Shown in pieces: positions 1-7,790 of a stretch of DNA of 49,593 nt. The notes under the pieces were generated by a model, which saw only the letters and a list, made by a program, of their open reading frames with translations, made no database searches and was not told where the DNA came from. This DNA comes from Desulfotomaculaceae bacterium. Lineage in GTDB: Bacteria; Bacillota; Desulfotomaculia; Desulfotomaculales; Pelotomaculaceae. The DNA is taken from the NCBI GenBank assembly GCA_028709235.1, contig JAQVXL010000007.1, forward strand, positions 1 through 49,593, written 5' to 3'. The first letter of the stretch is position 1, and each line of letters starts with the position of its first letter. Both the position numbers and the translations under genes were made by a program.

Positions 1-121
1 CGCTGATAGAGGTCCATTCCTGCTTGTCAGGGAGCAATTTCTACATCTTCTCCAAGGGTTTTTCCAGGGGTTAAATGCTGTTATTGGTTGTTAATGGTAT
101 TTTGGGGCCTTAATAGAACAC
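1..121. other. Window-edge stretch without a clear gene
   Basis: This stretch follows the broken glycosyltransferase. On the minus strand it has stops in the glycosyltransferase frame and nothing that continues that protein in any frame. At the extreme edge a TTG at 37, preceded by a GGAG, could open a reading frame (MLPDKQEWTSIS) that runs off the window. That frame is too short to identify. The sequence may be the far side of a rearrangement that cut the glycosyltransferase. Confidence 0.3.
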
Positions 122-601
122 CTATGCTTGACAGAGGTTCATCAGGCAACGCCCGCCAAGCCGTGCATACAACCGCAGCGGCACAAATTTTTCTTCGTGG
201 GGATCCAGGACCTCGTGCATTTCCAGTATCAGCGGCGGCCTGCCGGCGGCCCGCAGCGCCAGCGCCAGCAGCAGCTGCATGTGAATTACCGACGATGTCC
301 ACCAGAGCATTATGACTGCATCAGGCCTTTCCGCCCGCAAAAATTTGACTGCCCCGATCCATGAACCGGGCGAGTTCCAGTCCAGGCCGTTGTATACTTT
401 AATATTTGCGTTATATCCCACAACACAGTCATTCACTCCGAGACGATTTTTCCCGGGATAGAGGAACCGGGGGGCCAAATTTCGCAGGAGTATTACGGAG
501 ACCTCGTGGCCTAATTCAGCGAAAGAGTTGGCATGAAAAATCGTATGGGCGGATATACCGCTGAAAAATACTTTGGACGAACCGATAAGACATATCTTCA
601 T
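122..601 (-). pseudogene. N-terminal fragment of a GT4-type glycosyltransferase
   Basis: The 159 residues look like the N-terminal Rossmann domain of a GT4/GT-B glycosyltransferase. The start (MKICLIGSSKVFFSGISAHT) has the usual beta strand and Gly/Ser-rich donor-side loop, followed by a segment of the type 'RPDAVIMLWW'. Family members are about 350-400 residues long. Here the frame stops right after 'GGRCLMNLCQA', before any C-terminal nucleotide-sugar domain. None of the three downstream frames resumes a glycosyltransferase. I therefore read it as a remnant, probably truncated by a rearrangement near position 122. It is the last gene of the polysaccharide locus and would have followed the GT2 gene at 663. 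Confidence 0.7.
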
Positions 602-662
602 CAGATCACCATGACCACACTAATTTTTTTCATACACGCGCCGTAGCTCCGGCGGGTGACTG

Positions 663-1376
663 TCACCGGGATAAAGGCCTGCTTTCTGCCGGGACTTTTC
701 CGATCTCTTTTAAAATTGTGGTTAATATCCGGTATCCGTCTTTTAAACTATGGAGCTTGCCCTCGCCGTTAATGCGCTCCGTCTCGAAACTCGGCACCTC
801 AATCACCTTAAGGCCCGCCTTGTTGATTTTTATGTTAATTTCAGTTTCCACCTCAAAGCCATTGCCTTTAAAAAAGACTTTTTTGAAAGCTTTTTTCCAG
901 AAAGCATTGTATCCGTAACACAAATCGGTATATTTGGTCCTGTGAAATATGTTTGTCAACGTGGTGAATACCCAGTTGCCGAATATGCGGTGCCTCGTCA
1001 TGTCGGAGGTCCCACCGCCCGGCAGAAAACGGGAACCCTTGACGAAATCATAACCTTCCAGCAGCGGCTTGACGAATCTGGGAATTTCTTCAGGCGCCAT
1101 TGAACCGTCAGCATCAAACATTACGATAATATCTCCCCTGGCCCGCCTGATCCCGTAACGCAGGGCGTCCCCTTTTCCTTTTCCCGGCTGGAAAACCACA
1201 CGGGCGCTGGGACACAGCTTTTTAGCGACTTCTACCGTGTTATCCGTGGACCCCCCGTCAACAATCAATATTTCGTCTATGCCTTTGGGCAGGCGGGGCA
1301 AAACATAAGGGAGGTTTTTTTCTTCATTTAACGTGCACAGCAGCACCGTTATTTTTTTATTGCCTTTATTAATCAA
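663..1376 (-). CDS. GT2 glycosyltransferase, dolichyl-phosphate-mannose/glucose synthase type
   Basis: This is a small GT-A enzyme that would transfer a sugar from a nucleotide donor, typically to a polyprenyl phosphate at the membrane. Visible motifs are the N-terminal 'VLLCTLNEEKNLPYVLPRLP', 'ILIVDGGSTDNT', the metal-binding 'MFDADGSM' and 'KGSRFLPGG'. I chose a TTG start at 1376 because AAGGAGG lies just upstream. An in-frame start at 1421 would overlap the previous gene by 19 bp and lacks as good a ribosome-binding site. The result is about 237 residues, with no transmembrane tail. The stop codon lies inside a GGTGAC/GTCACC palindrome at 655-667. It probably acts in the same glycan pathway as the neighbours; the substrate is unknown. 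Confidence 0.85.
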   Translation of the reverse strand: MINKGNKKITVLLCTLNEEKNLPYVLPRLPKGIDEILIVDGGSTDNTVEVAKKLCPSARVVFQPGKGKGDALRYGIRRARGDIIVMFDADGSMAPEEIPRFVKPLLEGYDFVKGSRFLPGGGTSDMTRHRIFGNWVFTTLTNIFHRTKYTDLCYGYNAFWKKAFKKVFFKGNGFEVETEINIKINKAGLKVIEVPSFETERINGEGKLHSLKDGYRILTTILKEIGKVPAESRPLSR

Positions 1377-1402
1377 AATACCGCCTCCTTGCCTGCATTT
1401 AT

Positions 1403-2254
1403 TTAAACCGCGTTCACCCACAGGTATAGCGCGCGGTAAGGGGTTACCGCCCCGTCCAGGTATAGTAAAAACTCAACCTTCACATTTTTTTGCGGCACCC
1501 GCGCGCTGAAAGTCACCCGCTTTTCCCATTTTTCCCCCTGGCTTAATTCAACAGGCGACAGCTTCTTCTCAGGCTTGCCGTCAATAAGGATTTCAGTGCT
1601 GTAGGAAACCGGCCTGTATTCGTTGTTTACTATCCCGAGGGTGACCCCGGTTTCCGCTCCGGCGGTTATCTCCGCGGGATAATTTTCTGCTTTACCGTCC
1701 GGGCTTAATAGATAAAACTCGGTAAACTGTTCTCCGGTCACCGGTGTGGCCGAAACGTGGTAAATACTCCCGGTTGTAAATAAAACAGCGCCGGCAAGAG
1801 CCAGAAAGAGCGCCCGGTCAACCCATGCCAACTTAGCTAACCCCGGCCACTTAAAACTGACAGGTGGTATTTTAAAACGCATGCCGTCAGGTATTTTTTT
1901 CCTCCGGCAAACGGCGACCGCGGACATCACCAGCGTGAAGGTCAGGAAGGTCAGCAGCACGGGGTAGGACCGGATCCCCCAGGGGGTGTAATTCAGAAGG
2001 AACCCTAAGATCGGGACTACCACAATGCTGAGTCCAAATCCAAGGGCAAGGCGCCCAATACCGTCCATATCCTCTTTTTTGGGGAACATGGCGGCAACCA
2101 GAGCGTACCCCGGCAGAAACAGGACGAAGACCAGACCCAGCGCCATCCTGACAGAGCTTCTGTCGTCCATTAATATCGTACATGTTAAGGCTGCGGATAT
2201 TAGAAAAACATAAACAGGCTCGTTTTTAATCTCAAGTTTCAAAGTGATCACCAC
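1403..2254 (-). CDS. DUF1616 family membrane protein
   Basis: The 283-residue protein has four or five hydrophobic segments: about 12-30, 35-60, 70-95, 98-115 and a single span near 150-170. A roughly 110-residue extracytoplasmic domain rich in beta strands follows ('GAETGVTLGIVNNEYRPVSY', 'FSARVPQKNVKVEFLLY'). This layout matches the DUF1616 family, often found in archaeal and clostridial polysaccharide loci, whose function is unknown. The annotated start is GTG. A TTG at 2242 with AAGGTGG upstream is also possible. It lies between two GT2 genes and is probably cotranscribed with them. Confidence 0.8.
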   Translation of the reverse strand: MVITLKLEIKNEPVYVFLISAALTCTILMDDRSSVRMALGLVFVLFLPGYALVAAMFPKKEDMDGIGRLALGFGLSIVVVPILGFLLNYTPWGIRSYPVLLTFLTFTLVMSAVAVCRRKKIPDGMRFKIPPVSFKWPGLAKLAWVDRALFLALAGAVLFTTGSIYHVSATPVTGEQFTEFYLLSPDGKAENYPAEITAGAETGVTLGIVNNEYRPVSYSTEILIDGKPEKKLSPVELSQGEKWEKRVTFSARVPQKNVKVEFLLYLDGAVTPYRALYLWVNAV

Positions 2255-2324
2255 CTTCTTAAATCGAGATTTTTATAATTATTTACCCGCCGCTCCTTCA
2301 GGGTTATCAAAACTTTACTCTGGT

Positions 2325-3278
2325 TCAACGGGCTGAAAGGAATCTTGAAGCAAGACTTTCCTTTATGTAGAACAAAAAAGATACCGCGTATTTTATATTT
2401 GGCATACTGTAGAGCTTGAACTTGGCCTCCTGCGCCACACCTGGCGACAACCGGCGCAGGATATCAGCCGCGAAAGTAAATACTTCCCGGTTTCCTGCCT
2501 GGGCAGCGGTATAGGTCATGCGGTTTAAAATCCGTACGCAATAACGATAAATCCTGTCGCGGTGTTCATATACCGGACTGCCAGGCTTGCTTGACCAGTT
2601 TATAAGATCATCATGAGAGGCAATACTGTACTTGGTAATCTGCGATACGTTGTTTCCGTGCAGCCGGTAGTATACCAGCGGGTGCGACACATAGCGGACC
2701 GTTCCTTTCATGCAGGCAGCTAAACACGAAGCTAAATCAGTGGCGATGCCGGTCGGTGGATACCCACCGGTTGACCTGAGGACGCTTGTCCTGAATAATG
2801 CGGCGGAAGGCGCCCACACACGTCTGTCCGCGAGACGGTTGACTATAAAGTCAAACCCGTCTTCACCTTCCGGCGCATTTTTTTGCACTATTTTTCTCGT
2901 TTTTGTATTTTCATTAAAAAATATCAAACTGCAGTAAGCCATTACGTCAGCGCCGCTTTGGAATTTCGTCTGCAGCGATCTAATAGTGTCCTGCTCCAGG
3001 ATGTCGTCGTCAGAGAGCAACAGAAAATATTCACCTTCTGCCTTTTCCAGGCAAAAATTGAAGTTATTTATAAAACCTCTGTTTTCACTGTGCCTGAAGT
3101 AGCGGACCCGGTGGTCTGTAAACTGTTTAAGAACATCGCCTGTATTATCAGTTGACGAGTTATCCGCCACAAGGACCTCGATGTCCTGATATGTCTGCCC
3201 TAGTGCGCTCTCGACGGCCTGGCGCAGCAAGGTCGACCTGTTATAGGTAGGGATGGCTATCGTTACTTTGTGGCCCAT
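2325..3278 (-). CDS. GT2 family glycosyltransferase
   Basis: This is a GT-A glycosyltransferase of about 317 residues. The N-terminal domain shows 'VTIAIPTYNRSTLLRQAVES', 'IEVLVADNSSTDNT', the acceptor-side 'NRGFINNFNFCL' and the DXD-like metal site 'LLLSDDDILE'. The C-terminal 100 residues are more variable, as usual in enzymes that build polysaccharide repeat units. I place the start at the ATG at 3278, preceded by GGAAGTG, rather than at an upstream TTG. It lies directly downstream of the small membrane protein and the CDP-sugar genes. It may transfer the dideoxy sugar made by them, but that is inference. Confidence 0.87.
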   Translation of the reverse strand: MGHKVTIAIPTYNRSTLLRQAVESALGQTYQDIEVLVADNSSTDNTGDVLKQFTDHRVRYFRHSENRGFINNFNFCLEKAEGEYFLLLSDDDILEQDTIRSLQTKFQSGADVMAYCSLIFFNENTKTRKIVQKNAPEGEDGFDFIVNRLADRRVWAPSAALFRTSVLRSTGGYPPTGIATDLASCLAACMKGTVRYVSHPLVYYRLHGNNVSQITKYSIASHDDLINWSSKPGSPVYEHRDRIYRYCVRILNRMTYTAAQAGNREVFTFAADILRRLSPGVAQEAKFKLYSMPNIKYAVSFLFYIKESLASRFLSAR

Positions 3279-3306
3279 CAATAATTTCACTTCCTGCAAA
3301 ACAAAT

Positions 3307-3582
3307 TTAAAGTACGCTGATAACCCTGGTAAATATCACCAGTCCAAAGGTTAATAAACAGGGGATGATACCTATGTTCAGCACCCGGCAAACTCGAACG
3401 ATCTCAGGAGAATCCGCGACTGGCCGGTTTTCCAGCGCCGCTGCCGCAAGCTCCTTGATTATAAGCAGAATAATCAGGATTAAAGTTGCTGTCAGCCCTA
3501 TACTGGAAACAAACGGTTCTATGCCATCAGCAATATTTGACAACGCGGGCGCTGCATCAACTAACGAGAACAAATAAACCAC
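3307..3582 (-). CDS. Small two-helix membrane protein, unknown function
   Basis: The 91-residue protein has two hydrophobic spans, about residues 28-50 (SSIGLTATLILIILLIIKEL) and 68-88 (LNIGIIPCLLTFGLVIFTRV). A charged loop, 'ENRPVADSPEIVRV', joins them. I do not recognise a family. It sits between rfbC and a GT2 gene in the polysaccharide operon, with a GGAGGGAA element just before the GTG start. The spacing to that GTG is very short, so a TTG three codons further in is an alternative start. A role as an accessory subunit of polysaccharide export or of a membrane glycosyltransferase is possible but unsupported. Confidence 0.6.
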   Translation of the reverse strand: MVYLFSLVDAAPALSNIADGIEPFVSSIGLTATLILIILLIIKELAAAALENRPVADSPEIVRVCRVLNIGIIPCLLTFGLVIFTRVISVL

Positions 3583-3608
3583 TTCCCTCCCACAGTATTT
3601 TTCAATCT

Positions 3609-4163
3609 TTAGTATTTATAGAGATGATTAAAAAGGTTTTTAAAACCATCCAGGGGCGATAAATTCTTATCTCGGTCAGATATGATCGGGTTTTTATCAG
3701 GCCAGGGTATATCCACGGAATCCCAGCGGATACCGCTGTCATTTTCAGGACAATAAACTGTTGTAACCTTATATACAACAAGCGCGTATTCACTAAACAC
3801 ATAAAAACCGTGGGCGCAACCGGGTGGAATATAGACTGTATTCCTGACCTGACCGTTCAGAAGAAAACTTTCAAATTGCCCGTACGCCGGAGAATGGATC
3901 CTTAAGTCAACTACCACGTCAAATATCTCGCCCGCCGTACAATAAACCATTTTGGTATGTTCCCTTGGTGGGTTCTGAAAATGCAGTCCTCTTAAAACTC
4001 TCCTGTTTGAACAGGAGTAATACTCTTCCGCATAAAAAGTCTCCAGTCCATAATGTGAAAAAATGTCAAGGTTGAAAATCTTAACAAAAACACCTCTGTG
4101 GTCTTTATATATGTATGGTGTGATCTCATAGCAGCCGGGTATTTTTGTTTTTTTCAGGCGCAT
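3609..4163 (-). CDS. RfbC-like sugar epimerase (dTDP-4-dehydrorhamnose 3,5-epimerase family)
   Basis: This 184-residue protein has the RmlC cupin fold signature: 'RVLRGLHFQNPPREHTKMV' with the catalytic His at 61, 'GEIFDVVVDLR' around 78-88, 'YIPPGCAHGFYV' around 111-122 and 'GIRWDSVDIPWP' near 144-155. Enzymes of this family epimerise C3 and/or C5 of 4-keto-6-deoxy sugar nucleotides. No rmlA, rmlB or rmlD is nearby. Five base pairs upstream is rfbH, and rfbG and rfbF lie behind it. A better guess is therefore a CDP-linked 3,6-dideoxyhexulose 5-epimerase, as in CDP-ascarylose synthesis. That substrate assignment rests on context; the fold assignment is firm. Confidence 0.85.
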   Translation of the reverse strand: MRLKKTKIPGCYEITPYIYKDHRGVFVKIFNLDIFSHYGLETFYAEEYYSCSNRRVLRGLHFQNPPREHTKMVYCTAGEIFDVVVDLRIHSPAYGQFESFLLNGQVRNTVYIPPGCAHGFYVFSEYALVVYKVTTVYCPENDSGIRWDSVDIPWPDKNPIISDRDKNLSPLDGFKNLFNHLYKY

Positions 4164-4168
4164 ACAGC

Positions 4169-5520
4169 TTACACTCCATGTTTTATGAATTGTTTAATTT
4201 TATTGACCATGAACCAGGCCATTTCTTCGGTTATGCCTGGATACACCCCCAACCAGAAAGCGCGGCGCATGAGCAGGTCGGTGTTTTCCAAATCCCCGAC
4301 CACCCTGTACCCTTGCCCTGTTTTTCTCATTTCATCGAAGCAGGGTTGCCGGATCAGGTTACCGGCAAATAACATCCTGGTCTGGATCCCGCTCTCTTCG
4401 AGGTATCGAACAATCTCGTCCCTGGTAAAACCGGCATCGTCTCTAACTATAAGCAAAAAACCAAACCAGCTTGGTATGGAGTTCGCGGTGGGTTCCGGCA
4501 AAATAAAGCAGTCCGCCGTGCCGCCCAGACCGGAGCGCAGTATGGACCAGTTGCGGTTTCTTTTTTCTATGAAACCCTGGAGCTTGTCTAACTGCGCGCA
4601 ACCAATGGCGGCCTGCAGGTCTGTAATCTTGAGGTTGTACCCGAAATGCGAATAAACGTACTTGTGGTCATAGCCTTTAGGAAGATCTCCAAATTGTTGT
4701 TTGAATCTTTTGCGGCAGGTGTCGTCATGCCCGGAAGGGCACCAGCAGTCACGCCCCCAGTCTCTATGCGAATCTACAATCTGCTTGAGCTCCCGGTTGT
4801 TTGTGCAGACAGCCCCGCCTTCACCCGTGGTAATATGGTGGGGCGGGTAAAAACTGGACGTGCCGAGATGCCCGAAACTTCCCGTACAGCGCCACTCCCC
4901 GCGTAAAAATATTGGGAGCCCAGGGCGTCGCAGTTATCCTCGATCAGCCATAAGCCATGTCTATCGCAGAAAGCCTTTACATTTTCTATGTCGAATGGGT
5001 TGCCCAGCGTGTGGGCAAGCACGACAGCTTTAGACCTGTCGCTTAACGCTTCAGACAGCCTGGAGCAGTCGATACCGCAGGACGGCAGGCTTATGTCCAC
5101 GAAAACGGGAATAGCGCCAAACTGGATTACGGGAGCGACCGTGGTTGGAAAACCGGCCGCCACCGTAATCACTTCGTCTCCTCTTTTTACCGCCCGGTCG
5201 CCAAGCCGGTGTGAGGTCAGGGCCATAAAAGCCAGCAAGTTCGCGGAAGAACCGGAATTGGTCAAGGAGCAGTAGCCGGTTCCCAGGTATTCCGCCAGTT
5301 TTTTTTCAAACTGCCTGGCGTAACCCCCGGCAGTAAGCCAGAATTCCAGGGCGGCGTCAATAAGGCAACATATCTCATTTTCATCAAATACCCGCCCCGC
5401 ATAGTGGATCCGATCGCCCGGTTTAAAAGCTTTTTCCTCACGCTTATTAAATTCAAAATATTTGACTGCGGCAGAGATGACTTCTTTTTTCAGGCCTTCT
5501 TTTTCATTTAAATGCTCCAC
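4169..5520 (-). CDS. rfbH: RfbH, CDP-4-keto-6-deoxyglucose 3-dehydratase, interrupted by one frameshift
   Basis: This is the PMP/[2Fe-2S] dehydratase (E1) that removes the C3 hydroxyl in 3,6-dideoxyhexose synthesis. The N-terminal part (5520 to about 4900) runs to 'LIEDNCDALGSQYF'. The frame then breaks in a run of four G on the minus strand (4897-4900). Adding one G restores the rest of the family pattern: 'EWRCTGSFGHLGTSSFYPP', then 'HHITTGEGG', the cysteine-rich 'DCWCPSGHDDTC' and the C-terminal 'AGNLIRQPCF'. As in known RfbH, His replaces the usual aminotransferase lysine. The cysteines fit the iron-sulfur site. The GTG start overlaps the rfbG stop by one base. The gene is either a recent pseudogene, slippage-dependent, or affected by a sequencing error. 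Confidence 0.88.
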
Positions 5521-6605
5521 TATCTTTCACCCACTGTGTTATTGACGTAATCATTAATTTGCCGGAGACATACTTCCCTGATGTCCTCTTTTTTTTCATA
5601 ACCGAATGTCCATTGCAGAGTACGGTCTATCGCTTTTTCCAAACTCCATTTTGGCTTCCAGCTCAGCCTGGTCCTGGCTTTCAAACTATCCAACTTCAGG
5701 TACCGTGCTTCATGAAGCTCCATATTGCTCTTTACTTCATACGAAGCGCCGCGTCCCCATCTAGCGCATATATGCCTGACCACCCATTCCACCGGCTTCA
5801 TGTCGTCTTCAGTTGGTCCAAAATTCCACGCCTCAGCGTACGCGGGGCCGTTTTCGCAAAGCTTTTCCGCCAGCGTCATATAACCGCCCAGGGGTTCGAG
5901 CACGTGCTGCCACGGCCGCACAGCGCCGGGATTCCTGATAATAACTCTCTCATTATACAACAGCGCCCTCATGCAGTCGGGCACCAGCCTGTTTTTTGCC
6001 CAGTCACCCCCGCCGATAACGTTCCCCGCCCTGGCGGAAGCCGCTCCGACACCGTGCAGTTCATAATCGCGGGGGTTAAAAAAAGAATTGCGGTAAGCTG
6101 AACTGATTAATTCAGAGCAAGCTTTACTACTGGAGTAAGGGTCATACCCCCCTAGCGGATCATCTTCCCGGTAACCTCGGAGGCATTCCTTGTTTTCATA
6201 GCACTTGTCGCTGGTTACATTAATAACCGCTCTTGTGTTGCCGGTTCTCCTGACAGCCTCGAAAAGGTTAACCGTACCCATTACGTTAACTTCATAAGTC
6301 GCCCGGGGGACTGAATATGATTCCCCCACCAGGGACTGGGCCGCCAGGTGAAAAATTATTTCCGGTTTGGCCAGGGAAATCACCTTTGTCAGAGATTCCG
6401 CGTCACGGACATCACCAAATCTCGAATCGATCAACCTGTCGACGCGGCATTGTGCAAACAAGCTGGGTGTTGTTGGCGGCCCCAGGGCATAGCCTGTAAC
6501 GGACGCTCCCGCGTAATACAGCCACAGGCACAGCCAGGCGCCTTTAAACCCGGTATGGCCGGTGACAAACACCTTTCTAGATTGCCAAAATTTTTCGTTT
6601 CTCAT
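5520..6605 (-). CDS. rfbG: CDP-glucose 4,6-dehydratase
   Basis: This is an extended short-chain dehydrogenase of 361 residues. It would convert CDP-glucose to CDP-4-keto-6-deoxyglucose with bound NAD. Visible features are the dinucleotide loop 'VTGHTGFKGAWLCLWL' (13-28), 'IIFHLAAQSLVGESY' (83-97), the catalytic 'NVTSDKCYEN' (129-138) and the YxxxK motif 'YDPYSSSK' (Y157, K161). 'FKGAW' and 'TSDKCYEN' are typical of RfbG rather than of dTDP-glucose dehydratases. It overlaps rfbF by 29 bp and touches rfbH by one base, so the three are translationally coupled. The product feeds RfbH. Confidence 0.93.
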   Translation of the reverse strand: MRNEKFWQSRKVFVTGHTGFKGAWLCLWLYYAGASVTGYALGPPTTPSLFAQCRVDRLIDSRFGDVRDAESLTKVISLAKPEIIFHLAAQSLVGESYSVPRATYEVNVMGTVNLFEAVRRTGNTRAVINVTSDKCYENKECLRGYREDDPLGGYDPYSSSKACSELISSAYRNSFFNPRDYELHGVGAASARAGNVIGGGDWAKNRLVPDCMRALLYNERVIIRNPGAVRPWQHVLEPLGGYMTLAEKLCENGPAYAEAWNFGPTEDDMKPVEWVVRHICARWGRGASYEVKSNMELHEARYLKLDSLKARTRLSWKPKWSLEKAIDRTLQWTFGYEKKEDIREVCLRQINDYVNNTVGER

Positions 6606-7407
6606 TTACCAACTCCTGATCAATCTTTTTGTCTTCCCATATTTTCCAGGGAGCTTTCCCTGTTTGCCACAATTTTTCAAGCAGGTTTCTATCGCGCATG
6701 GTGTCCATAGGCTGCCAGAAACCTGTATGCTTAAAAGCCATCAACTGGCCATCCATAGCAAGTCTTTCTAAAGGTTCTCTTTCTAAAATAGTTTGATCTC
6801 CTTCTATATAATCAAATACACAGGGCTCCATAACGAAAAAACCAGAGTTAATCCAGGCGCCTTCTCCTTCCGGCTTTTCGCTGAAACCATTGACATGGTT
6901 GTCCTCAGACAGACCTAAGACGCCAAACCGGCCAGCAGGTTGCGTAGAAGTAACAGTAGCCAGTTTGCCATGTGTTTTGTGATATTCTATAAGCTGTAAA
7001 ATATCAACATCGGCCACACCATCCCCATATGTAAGCAAAAACGTTTCGTCTCCGATATAAGCTTTTATTCTTTTCACCCGGCCACCGGTCATTGTTTCAA
7101 TACCTGTGTTAACCAGGGTCACTCTCCATGGTTCCGCACCATTCTGGTGAACTATTTTTTTGTCAACTTTAGTAAAATCAAAGGTAACATCAGATTCGTG
7201 TAAAGAATAGTTGGCAAAATACTCTTTAATGCAGTACCCCTTGTATCCAAGGCAGATTATGAAGTCATTAAAACCATAACATGAGTAAATCTTCATAATG
7301 TGCCAGAGAATTGGCTTTTCACCGATCTCGACCATGGGCTTTGGTTTAAGATGCGATTCTTCACTGATCCTGGTGCCAAAACCGCCGGCCAGTATGACTG
7401 TTTTCAC
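6577..7407 (-). CDS. rfbF: Glucose-1-phosphate cytidylyltransferase
   Basis: RfbF makes CDP-glucose from CTP and glucose-1-phosphate, the entry step to CDP-dideoxyhexoses. The sequence has the nucleotidyltransferase signature 'VILAGGFGTRI', 'KPMVEIGEKPILWHIMK', 'GYKGYCIKEYFANY', 'TYGDGVADVD' and 'WINSGFFVMEP'. The start is taken as the GTG at 7407 (protein begins MKTVILAGG). GAGGTGG lies six bases upstream, whereas a GTG three codons earlier overlaps that element. The normal family end, around 'WKIWED', is followed by a charged tail of about 17 residues overlapping rfbG. It is the first gene of the polysaccharide operon, and the 300 bp upstream hold no other minus-strand gene. Confidence 0.93.
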   Translation of the reverse strand: MKTVILAGGFGTRISEESHLKPKPMVEIGEKPILWHIMKIYSCYGFNDFIICLGYKGYCIKEYFANYSLHESDVTFDFTKVDKKIVHQNGAEPWRVTLVNTGIETMTGGRVKRIKAYIGDETFLLTYGDGVADVDILQLIEYHKTHGKLATVTSTQPAGRFGVLGLSEDNHVNGFSEKPEGEGAWINSGFFVMEPCVFDYIEGDQTILEREPLERLAMDGQLMAFKHTGFWQPMDTMRDRNLLEKLWQTGKAPWKIWEDKKIDQELVNEKRKILAI

Positions 7408-7416
7408 CTGCGCCAC

Positions 7417-7697
7417 CTCAATATCTAATCGGAATCCTTATATATACAATTCTATATATGGATAACTTCACCTTCCAATTTATGGTATTTTATTTCAATC
7501 AAATTACGAACAAAATAGACAATTATTTCTACGATTAGTAGCTTAAATGTTGTCCTGGCGCTATTTATTTAGTTATTTGTTTCTGCAATATAGTAAATAA
7601 AAGGAGAAAATGTTATTGATTTACAGAGTTATAGCATGCAAAGCTCCTGCCGCTTTTAGGCAGGAATGATCCATGATTTTTTGAGGAGGGCAGCAAT
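7417..7697. other. Intergenic region upstream of the CDP-sugar operon
   Basis: This AT-rich stretch separates rfbF from the terminator at 7728. It should contain the rfb operon promoter on the minus strand, but I see no clear -35/-10 pair. On the plus strand, GGAG just before an ATG at 7610 opens a 19-codon frame ending at 7669. A small hairpin (TCCTGCC at 7645-7651, GGCAGGA at 7659-7665) lies inside it. Together with the short frame at 7698 this could be a small transcribed unit on the plus strand. Nothing proves it is expressed. Confidence 0.3.
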
Positions 7698-7790
7698 GTG
7701 GTAGACAATATAGACGAAGCTGTTGACATAATAGAAGAAAACCGCTATTTGCCTTGCCGGCAAATAGCGGTTTTCTTCTATTATCACTAA
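7698..7790 (+). CDS. Possible 30-codon small ORF
   Basis: A GTG at 7698 follows a strong GAGGAGGG (7683-7690) at good spacing and opens a frame of 30 residues beginning MVDNIDEAVDIIEENRYLP. Its last two thirds lie inside the 26-bp inverted repeat that acts as terminator, so the C-terminus is dictated by that hairpin. It may be a real leader-type microprotein, a truncated gene, or chance. The acidic N-terminus and the strong ribosome-binding site are the only support. Confidence 0.25.
   Translation: MVDNIDEAVDIIEENRYLPCRQIAVFFYYH
7728..7784. terminator. Bidirectional terminator, perfect 26-bp inverted repeat
   Basis: The arms 7728-7753 and 7759-7784 are perfectly complementary, with a five-base loop (TTGCC). 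The GC-rich core CCGCTATTTGCC is flanked by an A-rich and a T-rich outer part. The transcript therefore has a U-rich tail in either direction. It begins three bases after the amj stop codon, so it would end the amj transcript. It could also end a plus-strand transcript from 7.6 kb. Confidence 0.8.

Noticed and set aside
655-667. GGTGAC/GTCACC palindrome at the end of the GT2 gene, and a similar sequence near 41470, as members of the REP family
   Set aside because: The similarity to the 19-bp motif is too weak to include them; they share only a short core.
3609-4163. Assignment of the epimerase as RmlC of dTDP-rhamnose synthesis
   Set aside because: No rmlA, rmlB or rmlD is in the operon and the neighbours are CDP-sugar genes. 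I kept only the family-level call.
4098-4655. Long plus-strand frames opposite rfbC and rfbH, and similar ones opposite uvrA, uvrC and the glycosyltransferases
   Set aside because: Their translations match no family, lack ribosome-binding sites and lie opposite well-supported genes. They are shadows of high-GC coding sequence.
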